Positions 25,197 through 36,423 of a DNA stretch of 64,000 bases are shown here, piece by piece. This DNA is from Clostridium ljungdahlii (lineage in GTDB: Bacteria; Bacillota; Clostridia; Clostridiales; Clostridiaceae), in contig NZ_LITT01000013.1 of the NCBI RefSeq assembly GCF_001636845.1, positions 38,896 through 102,895 on the forward strand, written 5' to 3'. Made by a program: the position numbers and the translations under genes. Under the pieces are notes generated by a model that saw only the letters and a program-made list of their open reading frames with translations, did not search any database and was not told where the DNA came from. The stretch's first letter is position 1, and every line of letters starts with the position of its first letter.

Positions 25197-25323
25197 TTAT
25201 CCGATTAGCTACCATTGCTAACACCCCCATCGCACACAGCGAAAGCGATCATCACCAAATCAAAGATGTGATATCTGCTTTTCTATCAAAGTGGGGGACA
25301 AGTACTGCTATGCGCATGGATAA
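25197..25323 (-). repeat. Structured repeat family B, copy B1
   Basis: Ends TTATCC / GGATAA. The core hairpin (25241-25282, minus strand) is AAAGCAGATATC, loop stem ACATCTTTGATTTGG, GATCGCTTTC. It is flanked by paired CCCCCAC / GTGGGG-type arms. It is the same element as 59274-59398. Any ORF read across it is spurious. Confidence 0.7.
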
Positions 25324-25398
25324 GTTTAATTGTAGAGTTAACTATATATACTATGAAATATCTCTACTATATGAGCTCATTTTTGAAGGTAACACTCT

Positions 25399-25429
25399 GT
25401 ATAAGTTGATTTTTGTTTAAAAACTCTAT
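25399..25429 (-). repeat. Solo end of repeat family A
   Basis: GTATAAGTTGATTTTTGTTT followed by AAAAACTCT is the inverted match of the left end of copy A3 (36182-36212). Confidence 0.55.
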
Positions 25430-25662
25430 AGTGCTTCTAATATAACTGGGTTTGGAATAAAATACTATTGAAAAGTTACTCTCAAATAATCCACAACTGT
25501 GGATAGATTTCACAGAGATTGTAGAGTTAAAAGTATGCTCTTTACTGAAACATCAATATGGAGTAATATATTTAATAGGACTTTTGAACTAATGAGTTTA
25601 GAAGCTTAAAGAAATTATTATTTATTTATATTTTATATGTTGTAATAGAGGAGGAAATAAAA
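25430..25662. other. Intergenic remainder upstream of trmL
   Basis: AT-rich. Holds a small dyad AATCCACAACTGTGGAT (25488-25504) that looks like two facing imperfect DnaA boxes. Otherwise nothing that I can support. Confidence 0.3.
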
Positions 25663-26130
25663 TTGAGTTTAAATATAGTGTTATTTCAGCCTGAAATACC
25701 ACAAAATACTGGGAACATTGCTAGAACATGTGTACTTACAGGATCCAAGCTCCACTTGATAAAGCCTTTAGGTTTTAGTTTAGATGAAAAACATTTGAGA
25801 AGGGCAGGTCTTGACTATTGGAAGTATCTCGATTTAACTTTATATGATTCTTATGAAGAACTTAGAGAAAAATATAAAGATGGTACCTTTTATTTTTCTA
25901 CTACTCATGGGAAAAACTTTTATCATGAAGCTAAATTTAAAGATGGGGATTTTATAGTATTTGGAAGAGAGACTTGTGGTTTGCCAGATGAAATAAGAGA
26001 TAGTGCTCCTGAAAAATGTATAAGAGTTCCTATGATAAAAACAAGTACTCGTTCCTTAAATTTATCTAATACTGTAGCAATAGTGGCTTATGAGGCTTTA
26101 AGGCAGATAGACTTTCCCGATATGAAATAA
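25663..26130 (+). CDS. trmL: tRNA (cytidine/uridine-34-2'-O)-methyltransferase
   Basis: 155 residues, a minimal SPOUT (alpha/beta knot) methyltransferase. Motifs are PEIPQNTGNIARTC (motif 1), FGRETCGLPDEI (motif 2) and SLNLSNTVAIVAYEALRQ (motif 3, knot). It methylates the wobble ribose of tRNA-Leu species using SAM. It starts with TTG after GAGGAGG. The next gene, degV, begins 10 bp later. Confidence 0.95.
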   Translation: MSLNIVLFQPEIPQNTGNIARTCVLTGSKLHLIKPLGFSLDEKHLRRAGLDYWKYLDLTLYDSYEELREKYKDGTFYFSTTHGKNFYHEAKFKDGDFIVFGRETCGLPDEIRDSAPEKCIRVPMIKTSTRSLNLSNTVAIVAYEALRQIDFPDMK

Positions 26131-26140
26131 GGAGTAATTT

Positions 26141-26980
26141 ATGGAAAAAATAAAGATAATAACAGATAGTACAGCAGATTTACCCGAATATATATTAAAA
26201 AAGTACGATATAGAGGTACTTCCTCTTATTATTAATTTTGGTGAAGAATCTTATAGAGACGGAATTGATATAGATATTTATACACTTTTTAATAAAATGG
26301 AAAATAGCAGTATTTTCCCTGCAACGGCTCAAGTAAATCCACAGGTATTTTTGGATTGCTATAGTTCTTATATAAAAAAAGGGTACAAAATAATTTCTAT
26401 TCATCTTTCATCAAAAATGAGTGGTACTTACCAATCTGCATGTATTGCCAAAGAAACCCTTAAAGTAGATGATATAGTTGTAATAGATAGTATGAATGTA
26501 ACTTCTGGACTTGGAATTCAAGTTATTAAGGCCGCAAAATTAAAGGAAGCAGGACTTGGAATAAAAGAAATAGAAAGGGAAGTTAAGAAGATTTCTCCCC
26601 ATATAAAAAGTACTCTTGCTTTTAATAGCTTAGATAACCTTGTAAGGGGAGGACGTCTTTCTAAAACAGCTGGAGTTATAGGAAACATTTTGGGTATAAA
26701 GATAATAGTCGAAGTGAAAAATGGAGAAATGTCAGTAGTTGACAAGGTAAGGGGAAGCAAGAAAGTTCTTAGAAGTATGTTAGCTTACCTTGATCAAAAA
26801 GGAATAAAAAGTGCTGAAGATTTGATATTACTTCATGTAGGAGAAGTGGATATATTGGATTCTCTGAGAGAAAATTTAAATGAGAAAAAATTAGATTTTA
26901 TAGAATGTGAGGTAGGATGTACAGTTGGGGTGCATTCGGGATCAGGAGCTTGTGGAGTATTTTTTGTAGAGGATTATTAA
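26141..26980 (+). CDS. DegV family fatty-acid-binding protein
   Basis: 279 residues. It begins IITDSTADLPEYILKKYDIE. The lipid carboxylate-binding segment is HLSSKMSGTYQSACIAK, and LDNLVRGGRLSKTAGVIGNI follows. DegV/FakB-type proteins bind a fatty acid and can present it to a FakA kinase. No fakA is in the window. It starts 10 bp after trmL with AAGGAG. Confidence 0.93.
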   Translation: MEKIKIITDSTADLPEYILKKYDIEVLPLIINFGEESYRDGIDIDIYTLFNKMENSSIFPATAQVNPQVFLDCYSSYIKKGYKIISIHLSSKMSGTYQSACIAKETLKVDDIVVIDSMNVTSGLGIQVIKAAKLKEAGLGIKEIEREVKKISPHIKSTLAFNSLDNLVRGGRLSKTAGVIGNILGIKIIVEVKNGEMSVVDKVRGSKKVLRSMLAYLDQKGIKSAEDLILLHVGEVDILDSLRENLNEKKLDFIECEVGCTVGVHSGSGACGVFFVEDY

Positions 26981-27073
26981 TATATATAAAGTCTGCAATT
27001 TGTAATTTAAGCATTGTAAAGTATTTCATTTATATTATGAATTGCAGAAAAAATAAACAAAATAAAATTTTTT

Positions 27074-27113
27074 ACAGCTTCATGATATAATAAAATAAAG
27101 AAGCTGTTTTTTT
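27074..27113 (+). terminator. Terminator after degV
   Basis: ACAGCTT, 20-nt loop, AAGCTGT, T7. Confidence 0.7.
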
Positions 27114-27144
27114 AATAAAATGTGAGAATGGGAGGTATATAAAA

Positions 27145-28512
27145 ATGAACATGGATTTTGGACTTAATTTAACTCAAGAACAAAAATTAGTTATGACTCA
27201 GCAAATGCAATTGTCCATAAAAATGCTTCAGATGTCAAGTTTTGAACTTCAGGAATATATAGAAAAAGAATTTCAACAAAATCCTATCCTTGATGTTAAG
27301 GAACCGGAGTCTACTGAGATAGAAAAAGATAAATTGGATTATAAGGAAATTATAAAGAGTCTTAATTCAAATAATTTTAGTCATCAAAGCTATCAAAAAA
27401 GTGAAGAAGAAGAAGTGTCTCCTTTTAACTTTATTTCTCACAAAAAGTCCTTAAAGGAATATTTGAAAGAGGAAATAATGGACTTAAATGAAAAGGATTA
27501 CGTTAAATCTATATGTTCGTATATTATAGAAAACATAGATCATAGAGGATATTTAGTTATAGAAGAAGGAGAAATAGAAAGGGATCTTAAGATTTCAACA
27601 AAGCTTGTAGAGTATTGTATAGATATAATTCAAACTCTAGAACCTTATGGAATAGGTGCTAGAAATTTATCCGAATGTCTAAGGATACAGGCAATGCAAA
27701 GGAAAGTAGAGGATGAGAATATATTTATAATAATAGACAAATATTTAGAGCTAATTGCAGAAAATAAATATAATGTTATAGCAAAAAACATGGGCATAAA
27801 TGTAAAACAAGCTCAGGAATATGGTGATATTATAAAAACTTTCGATCCAAAACCTTCTAGAGGATTTTATACAGGAGAAGATGTAAAATATATAATTCCA
27901 GATGCTTATATAGAAAAAATTGGAGACAAATATTATATAATTATGAATGACGATTTGACACCGAAACTGATTATAAATTCAGTATATAAAGATATAGTTG
28001 AAAACCAGGAGGACAAAGAAGCTGCGGATTATGTAAAAGAAAAATTAAACAGTGCAGTATTTCTTATAAAAAGCATACAACACAGAAAAAGTACTATATA
28101 TAAGGTGTTACAAAAGATATTGGATTTGCAAAGGGATTATTTTGATTATGGAGAAAGGTATTTAAAACCAATGACTCTAAAGGATATAGCAAATAGCATG
28201 GACATGCATGAATCTACTATAAGTAGGGCTATAAGAGACAAATATATATATACAAGTAGGGGAACAATAAAAATAAAGAACTTATTTACTACAGGAATAT
28301 CAAAAGGGTTTGATGGAGAAGATGTGTCTGTATTAATTATTAAAAAGAGTATTGAAAAAATAATAAATGAAGAAGATAAGAAAAAACCTTTATCTGACCA
28401 GCAAATATGTGATTTAATTAATCAACAAGATATGAATATTTCTAGAAGAACTGTAGCAAAATATAGGGAGGAGATGGGTATAAAATCATCAAAAGGGAGA
28501 AGAAGATTTTAA
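27145..28512 (+). CDS. rpoN: RNA polymerase sigma-54 factor
   Basis: 455 residues with all sigma-54 regions. The N-terminal activator region I has TQQMQLSIKMLQMSSFELQ and a Gln-rich character. A core-binding domain follows, then the HTH STISRAIRDKYIYTSRGTI. The C-terminal RpoN box is SRRTVAKYREEMGI. It directs enhancer-dependent promoters. It sits directly upstream of cggR, a gene order seen in other clostridia and bacilli-like genomes (from memory). GGGAGG precedes the ATG. Confidence 0.97.
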   Translation: MNMDFGLNLTQEQKLVMTQQMQLSIKMLQMSSFELQEYIEKEFQQNPILDVKEPESTEIEKDKLDYKEIIKSLNSNNFSHQSYQKSEEEEVSPFNFISHKKSLKEYLKEEIMDLNEKDYVKSICSYIIENIDHRGYLVIEEGEIERDLKISTKLVEYCIDIIQTLEPYGIGARNLSECLRIQAMQRKVEDENIFIIIDKYLELIAENKYNVIAKNMGINVKQAQEYGDIIKTFDPKPSRGFYTGEDVKYIIPDAYIEKIGDKYYIIMNDDLTPKLIINSVYKDIVENQEDKEAADYVKEKLNSAVFLIKSIQHRKSTIYKVLQKILDLQRDYFDYGERYLKPMTLKDIANSMDMHESTISRAIRDKYIYTSRGTIKIKNLFTTGISKGFDGEDVSVLIIKKSIEKIINEEDKKKPLSDQQICDLINQQDMNISRRTVAKYREEMGIKSSKGRRRF

Positions 28513-28561
28513 TATTCTCCCTAATATTTATAATTGTTGTTAAATTTTTTTCATATTTCTA

Positions 28562-28590
28562 TTTAAAAAATCATTCATATGTTTTATAAT
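28562..28590 (+). promoter_or_regulatory. Promoter of cggR-gap operon
   Basis: Weak TTTAAA (28562-28567), 17-bp spacer, TATAAT (28585-28590). The CggR operator starts 6-7 bp after the -10 box. Confidence 0.65.
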
Positions 28591-28593
28591 GTA

Positions 28594-28632
28594 GGTGGGA
28601 CAATTAGCAATGTAGTGGGACTGATTTTGACC
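28594..28632. promoter_or_regulatory. CggR operator (direct repeat)
   Basis: Two GGTGGGAC / AGTGGGAC units with GGGAC at 28597-28601 and 28617-28621, 20 bp apart. This is the tandem GGGAC layout described for the CggR operator of Bacillus subtilis. It overlaps the expected transcription start. Confidence 0.8.
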
Positions 28633-28646
28633 AGGGAGGCACAGCA

Positions 28647-29672
28647 GTGGAAGATGTACTTAAATTTGAGCAGAGAATAGTACCTGAATTGGTAAAACTA
28701 TTAGAAAAAAGATATAACATTTTAAGGACTATATACTATAACCAACCTGTGGGAAGGAGAGTATTAGCTAATAACCTAGGCACAGGTGAGAGAATTGTTA
28801 GAACCGAAATAAATTTCCTTAAAGCTCAAGGCTTTATTGAAATAAACACTCCTGGTATGACTATAACGTCAGATGGAGAAGAAATTATAAACAAACTTAA
28901 GGATTTTATACACGAACTAAGGGGATTGTCTAAGATTGAGAAATTTATAAAGGATAATTTGAATTTAGAAAATATCATAATTGTTCCTGGAAATTGTGAT
29001 GAAGATATAACTGTATTAAATGAAATAGGAAGAGCTGCTGCAAATTATCTTAAGAATGTGTTAAAAAGTAATGATGTCATTGCAATTACTGGTGGATCCA
29101 CTATAAAAGAAGTAATTGATAATATGCCTAAAGTTTCTAACATAAAGGATATATTAGTTGTACCAGCTAGAGGCGGCATGGGTAAAAATGTTGAAACTCA
29201 AGCCAATACCCTATCTGCCAGATTAGCAGAAAAATTAGAAGGTACTTATAAATTACTTCATGTTCCTGACAACTTAAGTGACAATGCGTTAAAGGCAATT
29301 ATTGAGGAAAAAGATATACAGGATATATTAAAAAGTATATCAAATGCAAACATACTTATGTATGGTGTAGGAATGGCTTGTAAAATGGCGAAAAGAAGAG
29401 GATTACCAGAAGAAAAGATAAATAAAATCCAGGCAGATGGAGCAGTAGGAGAAGCTTTTGGATGTTACTTTGATAGAAATGGAAATGTAGTATATTCTAC
29501 TCCAAGCATAGGAATAGTAAATGAAAAAATAGGTAAAATAGAGATATTGATGGCTGTAGCTGGAGGAGGCAGTAAGGCTGAGGCTATTCTTGCTACAGTA
29601 AGAAATAATCATAATGGTATCCTTATTACAGATGAAGGTGCCGCTAGGGAAATTGTTAAATTTATAAAGTAA
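28647..29672 (+). CDS. cggR: Central glycolytic genes regulator (SorC family)
   Basis: 341 residues with a GTG start 7 nt after GGGAGG. The N-terminal winged HTH (about 20-75) contains GRRVLANNLGTGERIVRTEI. The C-terminal SorC effector domain (about 90-340) has VIAITGGSTIKEVIDNM and VVPARGGMGKNVETQANTLS, and binds fructose-1,6-bisphosphate in homologues. It represses the gap operon when glycolytic flux is low. It lies immediately upstream of gap with its operator in its own promoter. Confidence 0.95.
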   Translation: MEDVLKFEQRIVPELVKLLEKRYNILRTIYYNQPVGRRVLANNLGTGERIVRTEINFLKAQGFIEINTPGMTITSDGEEIINKLKDFIHELRGLSKIEKFIKDNLNLENIIIVPGNCDEDITVLNEIGRAAANYLKNVLKSNDVIAITGGSTIKEVIDNMPKVSNIKDILVVPARGGMGKNVETQANTLSARLAEKLEGTYKLLHVPDNLSDNALKAIIEEKDIQDILKSISNANILMYGVGMACKMAKRRGLPEEKINKIQADGAVGEAFGCYFDRNGNVVYSTPSIGIVNEKIGKIEILMAVAGGGSKAEAILATVRNNHNGILITDEGAAREIVKFIK

Positions 29673-29724
29673 ACATAATATATTATTTTAAAATAAATAT
29701 TTAATTTTTTAGGAGGAATTATAA

Positions 29725-30732
<1,008 letters not shown>

Positions 30733-30740
30733 TATTATAG

Positions 30741-30781
30741 GGCCTGGTTTTGTAGTTTTGGCTATGAGGCCGGGCTTTTTT
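30741..30781 (+). terminator. Partial terminator between gap and pgk
   Basis: GGCCTGG and CCGGGC arms with a loop of about 20 nt, followed by T6. It would let gap be transcribed more than the downstream genes if read-through is incomplete. Confidence 0.7.
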
Positions 30782-30852
30782 ACTACAATAATTTTAAAAT
30801 CAGTTGTATAATGTTACCGTGAAATAAATTTATAAAGGAGTTGGGAACAGAT

Positions 30853-32049
30853 ATGGCTTTTAATAAAAAGACAATTGAGGATGTAGATGTAAGTGGAAAA
30901 AGAGTACTTGTTAGATGTGATTTTAATGTTCCACTAAAAGATGGAAAGATAACGGATGAGAACAGGATTATCGGTGCACTTCCAACTATACAATATTTAC
31001 TGGAGAAAAATGCAAAGATTATACTTTGCTCACATCTTGGAAAACCAAAGGGAGAGCCAAAACCAGAAATGTCACTGCTTCCAGTTTCAAAAAGGCTTTC
31101 AGAACTTTTAAAGAAAGAAGTTGTATTTGCAGCAGATGATGTGGTAGTAGGAGAAAATGCTAGGGCTGCAGTTAAGAATATGAAAGATGGAGATGTAGTA
31201 CTCCTTGAAAACACAAGATATAGAAAAGAAGAAACTAAAAATGAAGACAATTTTTCAAAAGAACTTGCATCCCTTGCTGAAATATTTGTAAATGATGCTT
31301 TTGGTACAGCTCATAGAGCACACTGCTCTACTGTAGGAGTCACTAAATTTTTGGATACCGCCGTATGTGGATACTTAATTCAAAAGGAACTTAAATTTTT
31401 AGGAAATGCAGTAGAAGATCCAACAAGACCATTTATTGCTATATTAGGTGGTGCTAAAGTTTCTGATAAAATTAATGTAATAAATAATTTGCTTGAAAAG
31501 GTAGATACCCTTATAATTGGAGGAGGAATGAGTTATACTTTTTCAAAAGCTGAAGGTCATTCCATAGGAACTTCTCTTCTAGAAGAGGATAAATTAGAAT
31601 ATGCCAGACAGATGATAGATAAGGCAAAAGCCAAAGGAGTAAAGTTACTTCTACCTATAGATACTGTAATAGCAGATAAATTTGATGCAAATGCAAAGCC
31701 TGTAGTTACGGATGGAGTAGATATAAAAGATGGTTATATGGGGCTTGATATTGGACCTAAAACCTCTAAGTTATATGAAGAAGCTATAAAAGATGCAAAA
31801 ACTATAGTATGGAATGGACCTATGGGAGTATTTGAGTTTGAAAACTTTGCCAAGGGTACTTTTGCTGTAGCTAAAGCAATGGCTGAATCTGAAGCGACTA
31901 CAATCATAGGTGGTGGAGATAGTGCTGCAGCTGTAAATCAACTTGGTTTTGGAGATAAGATGACCCATATATCTACAGGTGGAGGAGCTTCTCTTGAGTT
32001 TTTAGAGGGAAAAGAGCTGCCAGGAATAGCAGCTTTAAATGATAAATAG
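30853..32049 (+). CDS. pgk: Phosphoglycerate kinase
   Basis: 398 residues. Opens [31 protein letters not shown] and the nucleotide-binding [10 protein letters not shown] lie in the C-terminal domain. It makes ATP from 1,3-bisphosphoglycerate. The ATG at 30853 is chosen. The in-frame TTG at 30841 abuts the AAGGAG site with no spacing. Confidence 0.98.
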   Translation: MAFNKKTIEDVDVSGKRVLVRCDFNVPLKDGKITDENRIIGALPTIQYLLEKNAKIILCSHLGKPKGEPKPEMSLLPVSKRLSELLKKEVVFAADDVVVGENARAAVKNMKDGDVVLLENTRYRKEETKNEDNFSKELASLAEIFVNDAFGTAHRAHCSTVGVTKFLDTAVCGYLIQKELKFLGNAVEDPTRPFIAILGGAKVSDKINVINNLLEKVDTLIIGGGMSYTFSKAEGHSIGTSLLEEDKLEYARQMIDKAKAKGVKLLLPIDTVIADKFDANAKPVVTDGVDIKDGYMGLDIGPKTSKLYEEAIKDAKTIVWNGPMGVFEFENFAKGTFAVAKAMAESEATTIIGGGDSAAAVNQLGFGDKMTHISTGGGASLEFLEGKELPGIAALNDK

Positions 32050-32070
32050 AAATAAAGGGAGGTAATTTAT

Positions 32071-32817
32071 ATGAGAAAGGCAATAATAGCTGGAAATTGG
32101 AAAATGAATAAAACTGTAACTGAAGCACTGAAGTTAGTTGAAGAGTTAAAACCTCTAGTAAGTGATGCGAAATGCGATGTAGTTGTATGTCCTCCTTATG
32201 TTTGTTTAGATGCAGTTGTCAAAGCAGTAAAGGGAAGTAACATAAAAGTAGGAGCACAAAATATGCACTATGAAGAAAGTGGTGTGTACACTGGAGAAGT
32301 AGCTCCTAATATGCTTAAGGATATTGGAATAGATTTTGTAATAATTGGGCACAGTGAAAGAAGACAATATTTTAATGAGACAGACGAGTCAATTAATAAA
32401 AAAGTGAAAAAAGCTTTTGAATATGATATAAATCCTATAGTTTGTTGTGGAGAAACTTTAGAAGAAAGAGAATCAGATGTAACAGAGGAAGTTTTAGGGA
32501 AACAGATAAAGATTGATCTTGCAGGACTTGAAAAAAGTCAGGTCGAAAAATTAGTTGTAGCATACGAACCAATATGGGCTATAGGTACGGGAAAAACTGC
32601 TACAGACAAACAGGCAAATGATACTATAGCTTATATTAGAAGTGTAATTGCGAAAATGTACGGCAGTGAAACAGCGGAGAAAACAAGAATTCAATATGGT
32701 GGTTCTGTGAAACCAGCTACAATTAAAGCTCAGATGGCACAATCGGATATAGATGGAGCGTTAGTTGGAGGAGCTAGCTTAAAGTCAGAAGACTTTGCAA
32801 AAATAGTTAATTACTAA
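32071..32817 (+). CDS. tpiA: Triosephosphate isomerase
   Basis: 248 residues. It has GNWKMNKT at the start, the electrophilic His in [11 protein letters not shown] (about 95) and the catalytic Glu in [15 protein letters not shown] (about 165). Phosphate-loop segments are YGGSVKP and VGGASL. It interconverts dihydroxyacetone phosphate and glyceraldehyde-3-phosphate. GGGAGG upstream, 21 bp after pgk. Confidence 0.98.
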   Translation: MRKAIIAGNWKMNKTVTEALKLVEELKPLVSDAKCDVVVCPPYVCLDAVVKAVKGSNIKVGAQNMHYEESGVYTGEVAPNMLKDIGIDFVIIGHSERRQYFNETDESINKKVKKAFEYDINPIVCCGETLEERESDVTEEVLGKQIKIDLAGLEKSQVEKLVVAYEPIWAIGTGKTATDKQANDTIAYIRSVIAKMYGSETAEKTRIQYGGSVKPATIKAQMAQSDIDGALVGGASLKSEDFAKIVNY

Positions 32818-32842
32818 ATTTTATTGTATTTTGGAGGAAAAG

Positions 32843-34378
32843 ATGAAAAAGAAACCAGTAATGCTTATGATATTAGATGGTTTTGGAATATCTGAAAAAA
32901 CAGAGGGAAATGCAATTAAAGCAGCCCATAAACCTAATTTTGATAAATACTATAAAAATTATCCTCATACTGAGTTAGGAGCTAGTGGACTAAGTGTAGG
33001 TCTTCCAGAAGGACAGATGGGCAATTCTGAAGTTGGACATCTAAATATAGGTGCAGGAAGAATTGTGTATCAAGCACTGACTAGAATTACAAAGTCCATA
33101 GAAGAAAGGGATTTTTTCAAAAATGAAGCTCTAAATAAAGCTATGGATAATTGTCTTAAAAATAATTCATCCCTCCATCTTTTGGGACTTTTATCACCGG
33201 GGGGTGTACATTCTCATACGGACCATTTGAAAGGACTTCTCAAATTAGCCAAGGAAAAAGGCCTAGAGGACGTATATATTCATGCTTTTACTGATGGAAG
33301 GGATGTACCTCCTTCTTCTGCTGGATCCTATATAAAAGATATGGAAAGTTACATAAAGCAAATAGGACTTGGAGAGATAGCAACAGTATCGGGAAGGTAC
33401 TATGCTATGGACAGAGACAATAGATGGGAAAGGGTGGAGCTTGCATATAATGCACTTGTATATGGCCAAGGTAAAAAAGCAAAGAGTGCCTTGGAAGCAG
33501 TTCAAAATTCTTATGAAGATGGCAAGACAGATGAATTTATAATTCCAACAGTAATTGAAGAACGTGGAAATCCAATTGCCACTATAAAAGATGAAGATTC
33601 CGTAATATTTTTTAACTTTAGACCTGATAGGGCAAGGCAGCTTACACGAGCTATAAATGATAAGGTATTTAAAGGATTTAAAAGAAATAATTTAAATATT
33701 GAATTTGTAACTATGACAGAATATGATTCTACTCTGGAAAATGTGGATGTAGCCTTTAAAAATGAATTACATAAAAATACGTTGGGGGAATATCTCAGCA
33801 GTAAAGGAAAGAGACAACTTAGAATAGCAGAAACTGAGAAATATGCCCATGTAACTTTTTTCTTCAATGGTGGAGTTGAAAAACCAAATGAAAATGAAGA
33901 TAGAGATCTCATTCCTTCACCTAAAGTTGCCACTTATGATTTAAAGCCTGAAATGAGTGCTAGAGAGGTAACAAGTGAAGTGTTAAATGAATTAAATCAA
34001 GATAAATATGATACTATAATATTAAATTTTGCAAATCCTGATATGGTAGGCCATACAGGAAAATTTGAGGCTGCAAAAAAAGCAGTAGAGGTAGTAGATG
34101 AATGTTTGGGGAAAATTGTAGATAAAGTTTTGGAAAAAGATGGAACAGTATTTATAACAGCAGATCATGGAAATTGTGAGCAAATGACGAATTACTCTAC
34201 AGGTGATCCTATGACAGCACACACTACAAATGAAGTCCCATTTTTATTTGTATCAAATAACTCAAAAGCTTTGAGACAAGATGGGATATTAGCAGATATT
34301 TCTCCTACAATACTTGATGTTATGGGACTAGAAAAGCCTTCAGAAATGACAGGTAAAAGTCTCATATTAAAAGATTAA
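32843..34378 (+). CDS. gpmI: Cofactor-independent (2,3-bisphosphoglycerate-independent) phosphoglycerate mutase
   Basis: 511 residues, the usual size of the Mn-dependent enzyme. MLMILDGFG starts the alkaline-phosphatase-like fold. The active-site Ser is in GQMGNSEVGHLNIGAGR. HTDHL, GRDVPP, RADRAR-type RPDRARQL and the second metal site TADHGNCEQM follow, with HT near the end. It converts 3- to 2-phosphoglycerate. Start ATG at 32843 after GGAGG. The in-frame TTG at 32831 is within the ribosome site. Confidence 0.97.
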   Translation: MKKKPVMLMILDGFGISEKTEGNAIKAAHKPNFDKYYKNYPHTELGASGLSVGLPEGQMGNSEVGHLNIGAGRIVYQALTRITKSIEERDFFKNEALNKAMDNCLKNNSSLHLLGLLSPGGVHSHTDHLKGLLKLAKEKGLEDVYIHAFTDGRDVPPSSAGSYIKDMESYIKQIGLGEIATVSGRYYAMDRDNRWERVELAYNALVYGQGKKAKSALEAVQNSYEDGKTDEFIIPTVIEERGNPIATIKDEDSVIFFNFRPDRARQLTRAINDKVFKGFKRNNLNIEFVTMTEYDSTLENVDVAFKNELHKNTLGEYLSSKGKRQLRIAETEKYAHVTFFFNGGVEKPNENEDRDLIPSPKVATYDLKPEMSAREVTSEVLNELNQDKYDTIILNFANPDMVGHTGKFEAAKKAVEVVDECLGKIVDKVLEKDGTVFITADHGNCEQMTNYSTGDPMTAHTTNEVPFLFVSNNSKALRQDGILADISPTILDVMGLEKPSEMTGKSLILKD

Positions 34379-34426
34379 ACTTAACTAGCTGATTTTTTAA
34401 ATATGTATATAAAATTAAAATAAGAA

Positions 34427-35771
<1,345 letters not shown>

Positions 35772-35778
35772 AAAAGGG

Positions 35779-35806
35779 CCCGGTGTAAAAACACCGGGTT
35801 TTTTAA
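35779..35806 (+). terminator. Terminator of the glycolytic operon
   Basis: CCCGGTGT, AAAA loop, ACACCGGG, T6. Strong GC stem. Confidence 0.93.
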
Positions 35807-35892
35807 AAAATAGTAAATTGAAATTATTAGATACATATGTTAATATAGTATATGTGTTAATTTAAAATGCAATATGTAGGAGGAAATTACCT

Positions 35893-36126
35893 ATGCACAT
35901 TTTTTTAGTAATTTTACAACTGATAATTGGAGCTATGCTTATAGCAGTTGTACTGATACAGCCAGGTAAAACTAACGGGTTGAGTGGACTTATATCTGGT
36001 GGAGCAGGTGAAAGCTTTTATTCAAGAAATAAATCAAGGACTTCAGAAGCAATGTTAGTAAGAGCAACTGTTATACTAGCTATATTATTTGCAATTATAT
36101 GTGTAGTGCAAAATTTCATAAAGTAA
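35893..36126 (+). CDS. secG: Preprotein translocase subunit SecG
   Basis: 77 residues with two membrane helices (about 2-22 and 52-74). Between them is the SecG loop LIQPGKTNGLSGLISGGAGE, then FYSRNKSRTSEAMLVRATV. It assists SecYEG-dependent export. TAGGAGG precedes the ATG. Enolase-secG-rnr-smpB is a common Gram-positive gene order. Confidence 0.95.
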   Translation: MHIFLVILQLIIGAMLIAVVLIQPGKTNGLSGLISGGAGESFYSRNKSRTSEAMLVRATVILAILFAIICVVQNFIK

Positions 36127-36145
36127 TTTAGATAGCAGTTTGTAT

Positions 36146-36179
36146 AAATAGGGTATATGTTGCTCTATTTATTTTTTTG
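36146..36179 (+). terminator. Terminator after secG
   Basis: AAATAG..CTATTT stem with a run of seven T. Confidence 0.6.
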
Positions 36180-36181
36180 TG

Positions 36182-36296
36182 TAGAGTTTCTAAACGAAAA
36201 ATCAACTTATACTCCGGATATTTTTTACAACCTTCAGTTCGTTAAATATTTTGAATTGTAAAAGCAGGCCTACGTGTAAGTTGATTTTTAAGTTAT
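36182..36296. repeat. Palindromic repeat family A, copy A3 (internally deleted)
   Basis: About 115 bp. The left end GAAAAATCAACTTATACTCC pairs with the right end GTGTAAGTTGATTTTTAAGT. The central stem and flanks present in copies A1 and A2 are missing between ATATTTTGA and ATTGTAAAAG. It fills the secG-rnr gap. Confidence 0.75.
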
Positions 36297-36423
36297 AAAA
36301 TAAATTGTATAGGTTATTGACTTATAGTGTAGGTATAATATATTATTATTTTAAATAAAAAAATTGGGTAATATTGAATATTTTTACCATATTTAAGTCA
36401 AGATAATAGTAGGTGGTGAAAAA

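Noticed and set aside
25187..25420. Plus-strand ORF of 77 codons
   Set aside because: It is read across repeat B1 and part of a family A end. It has no ribosome site, and its composition is explained by the repeats.
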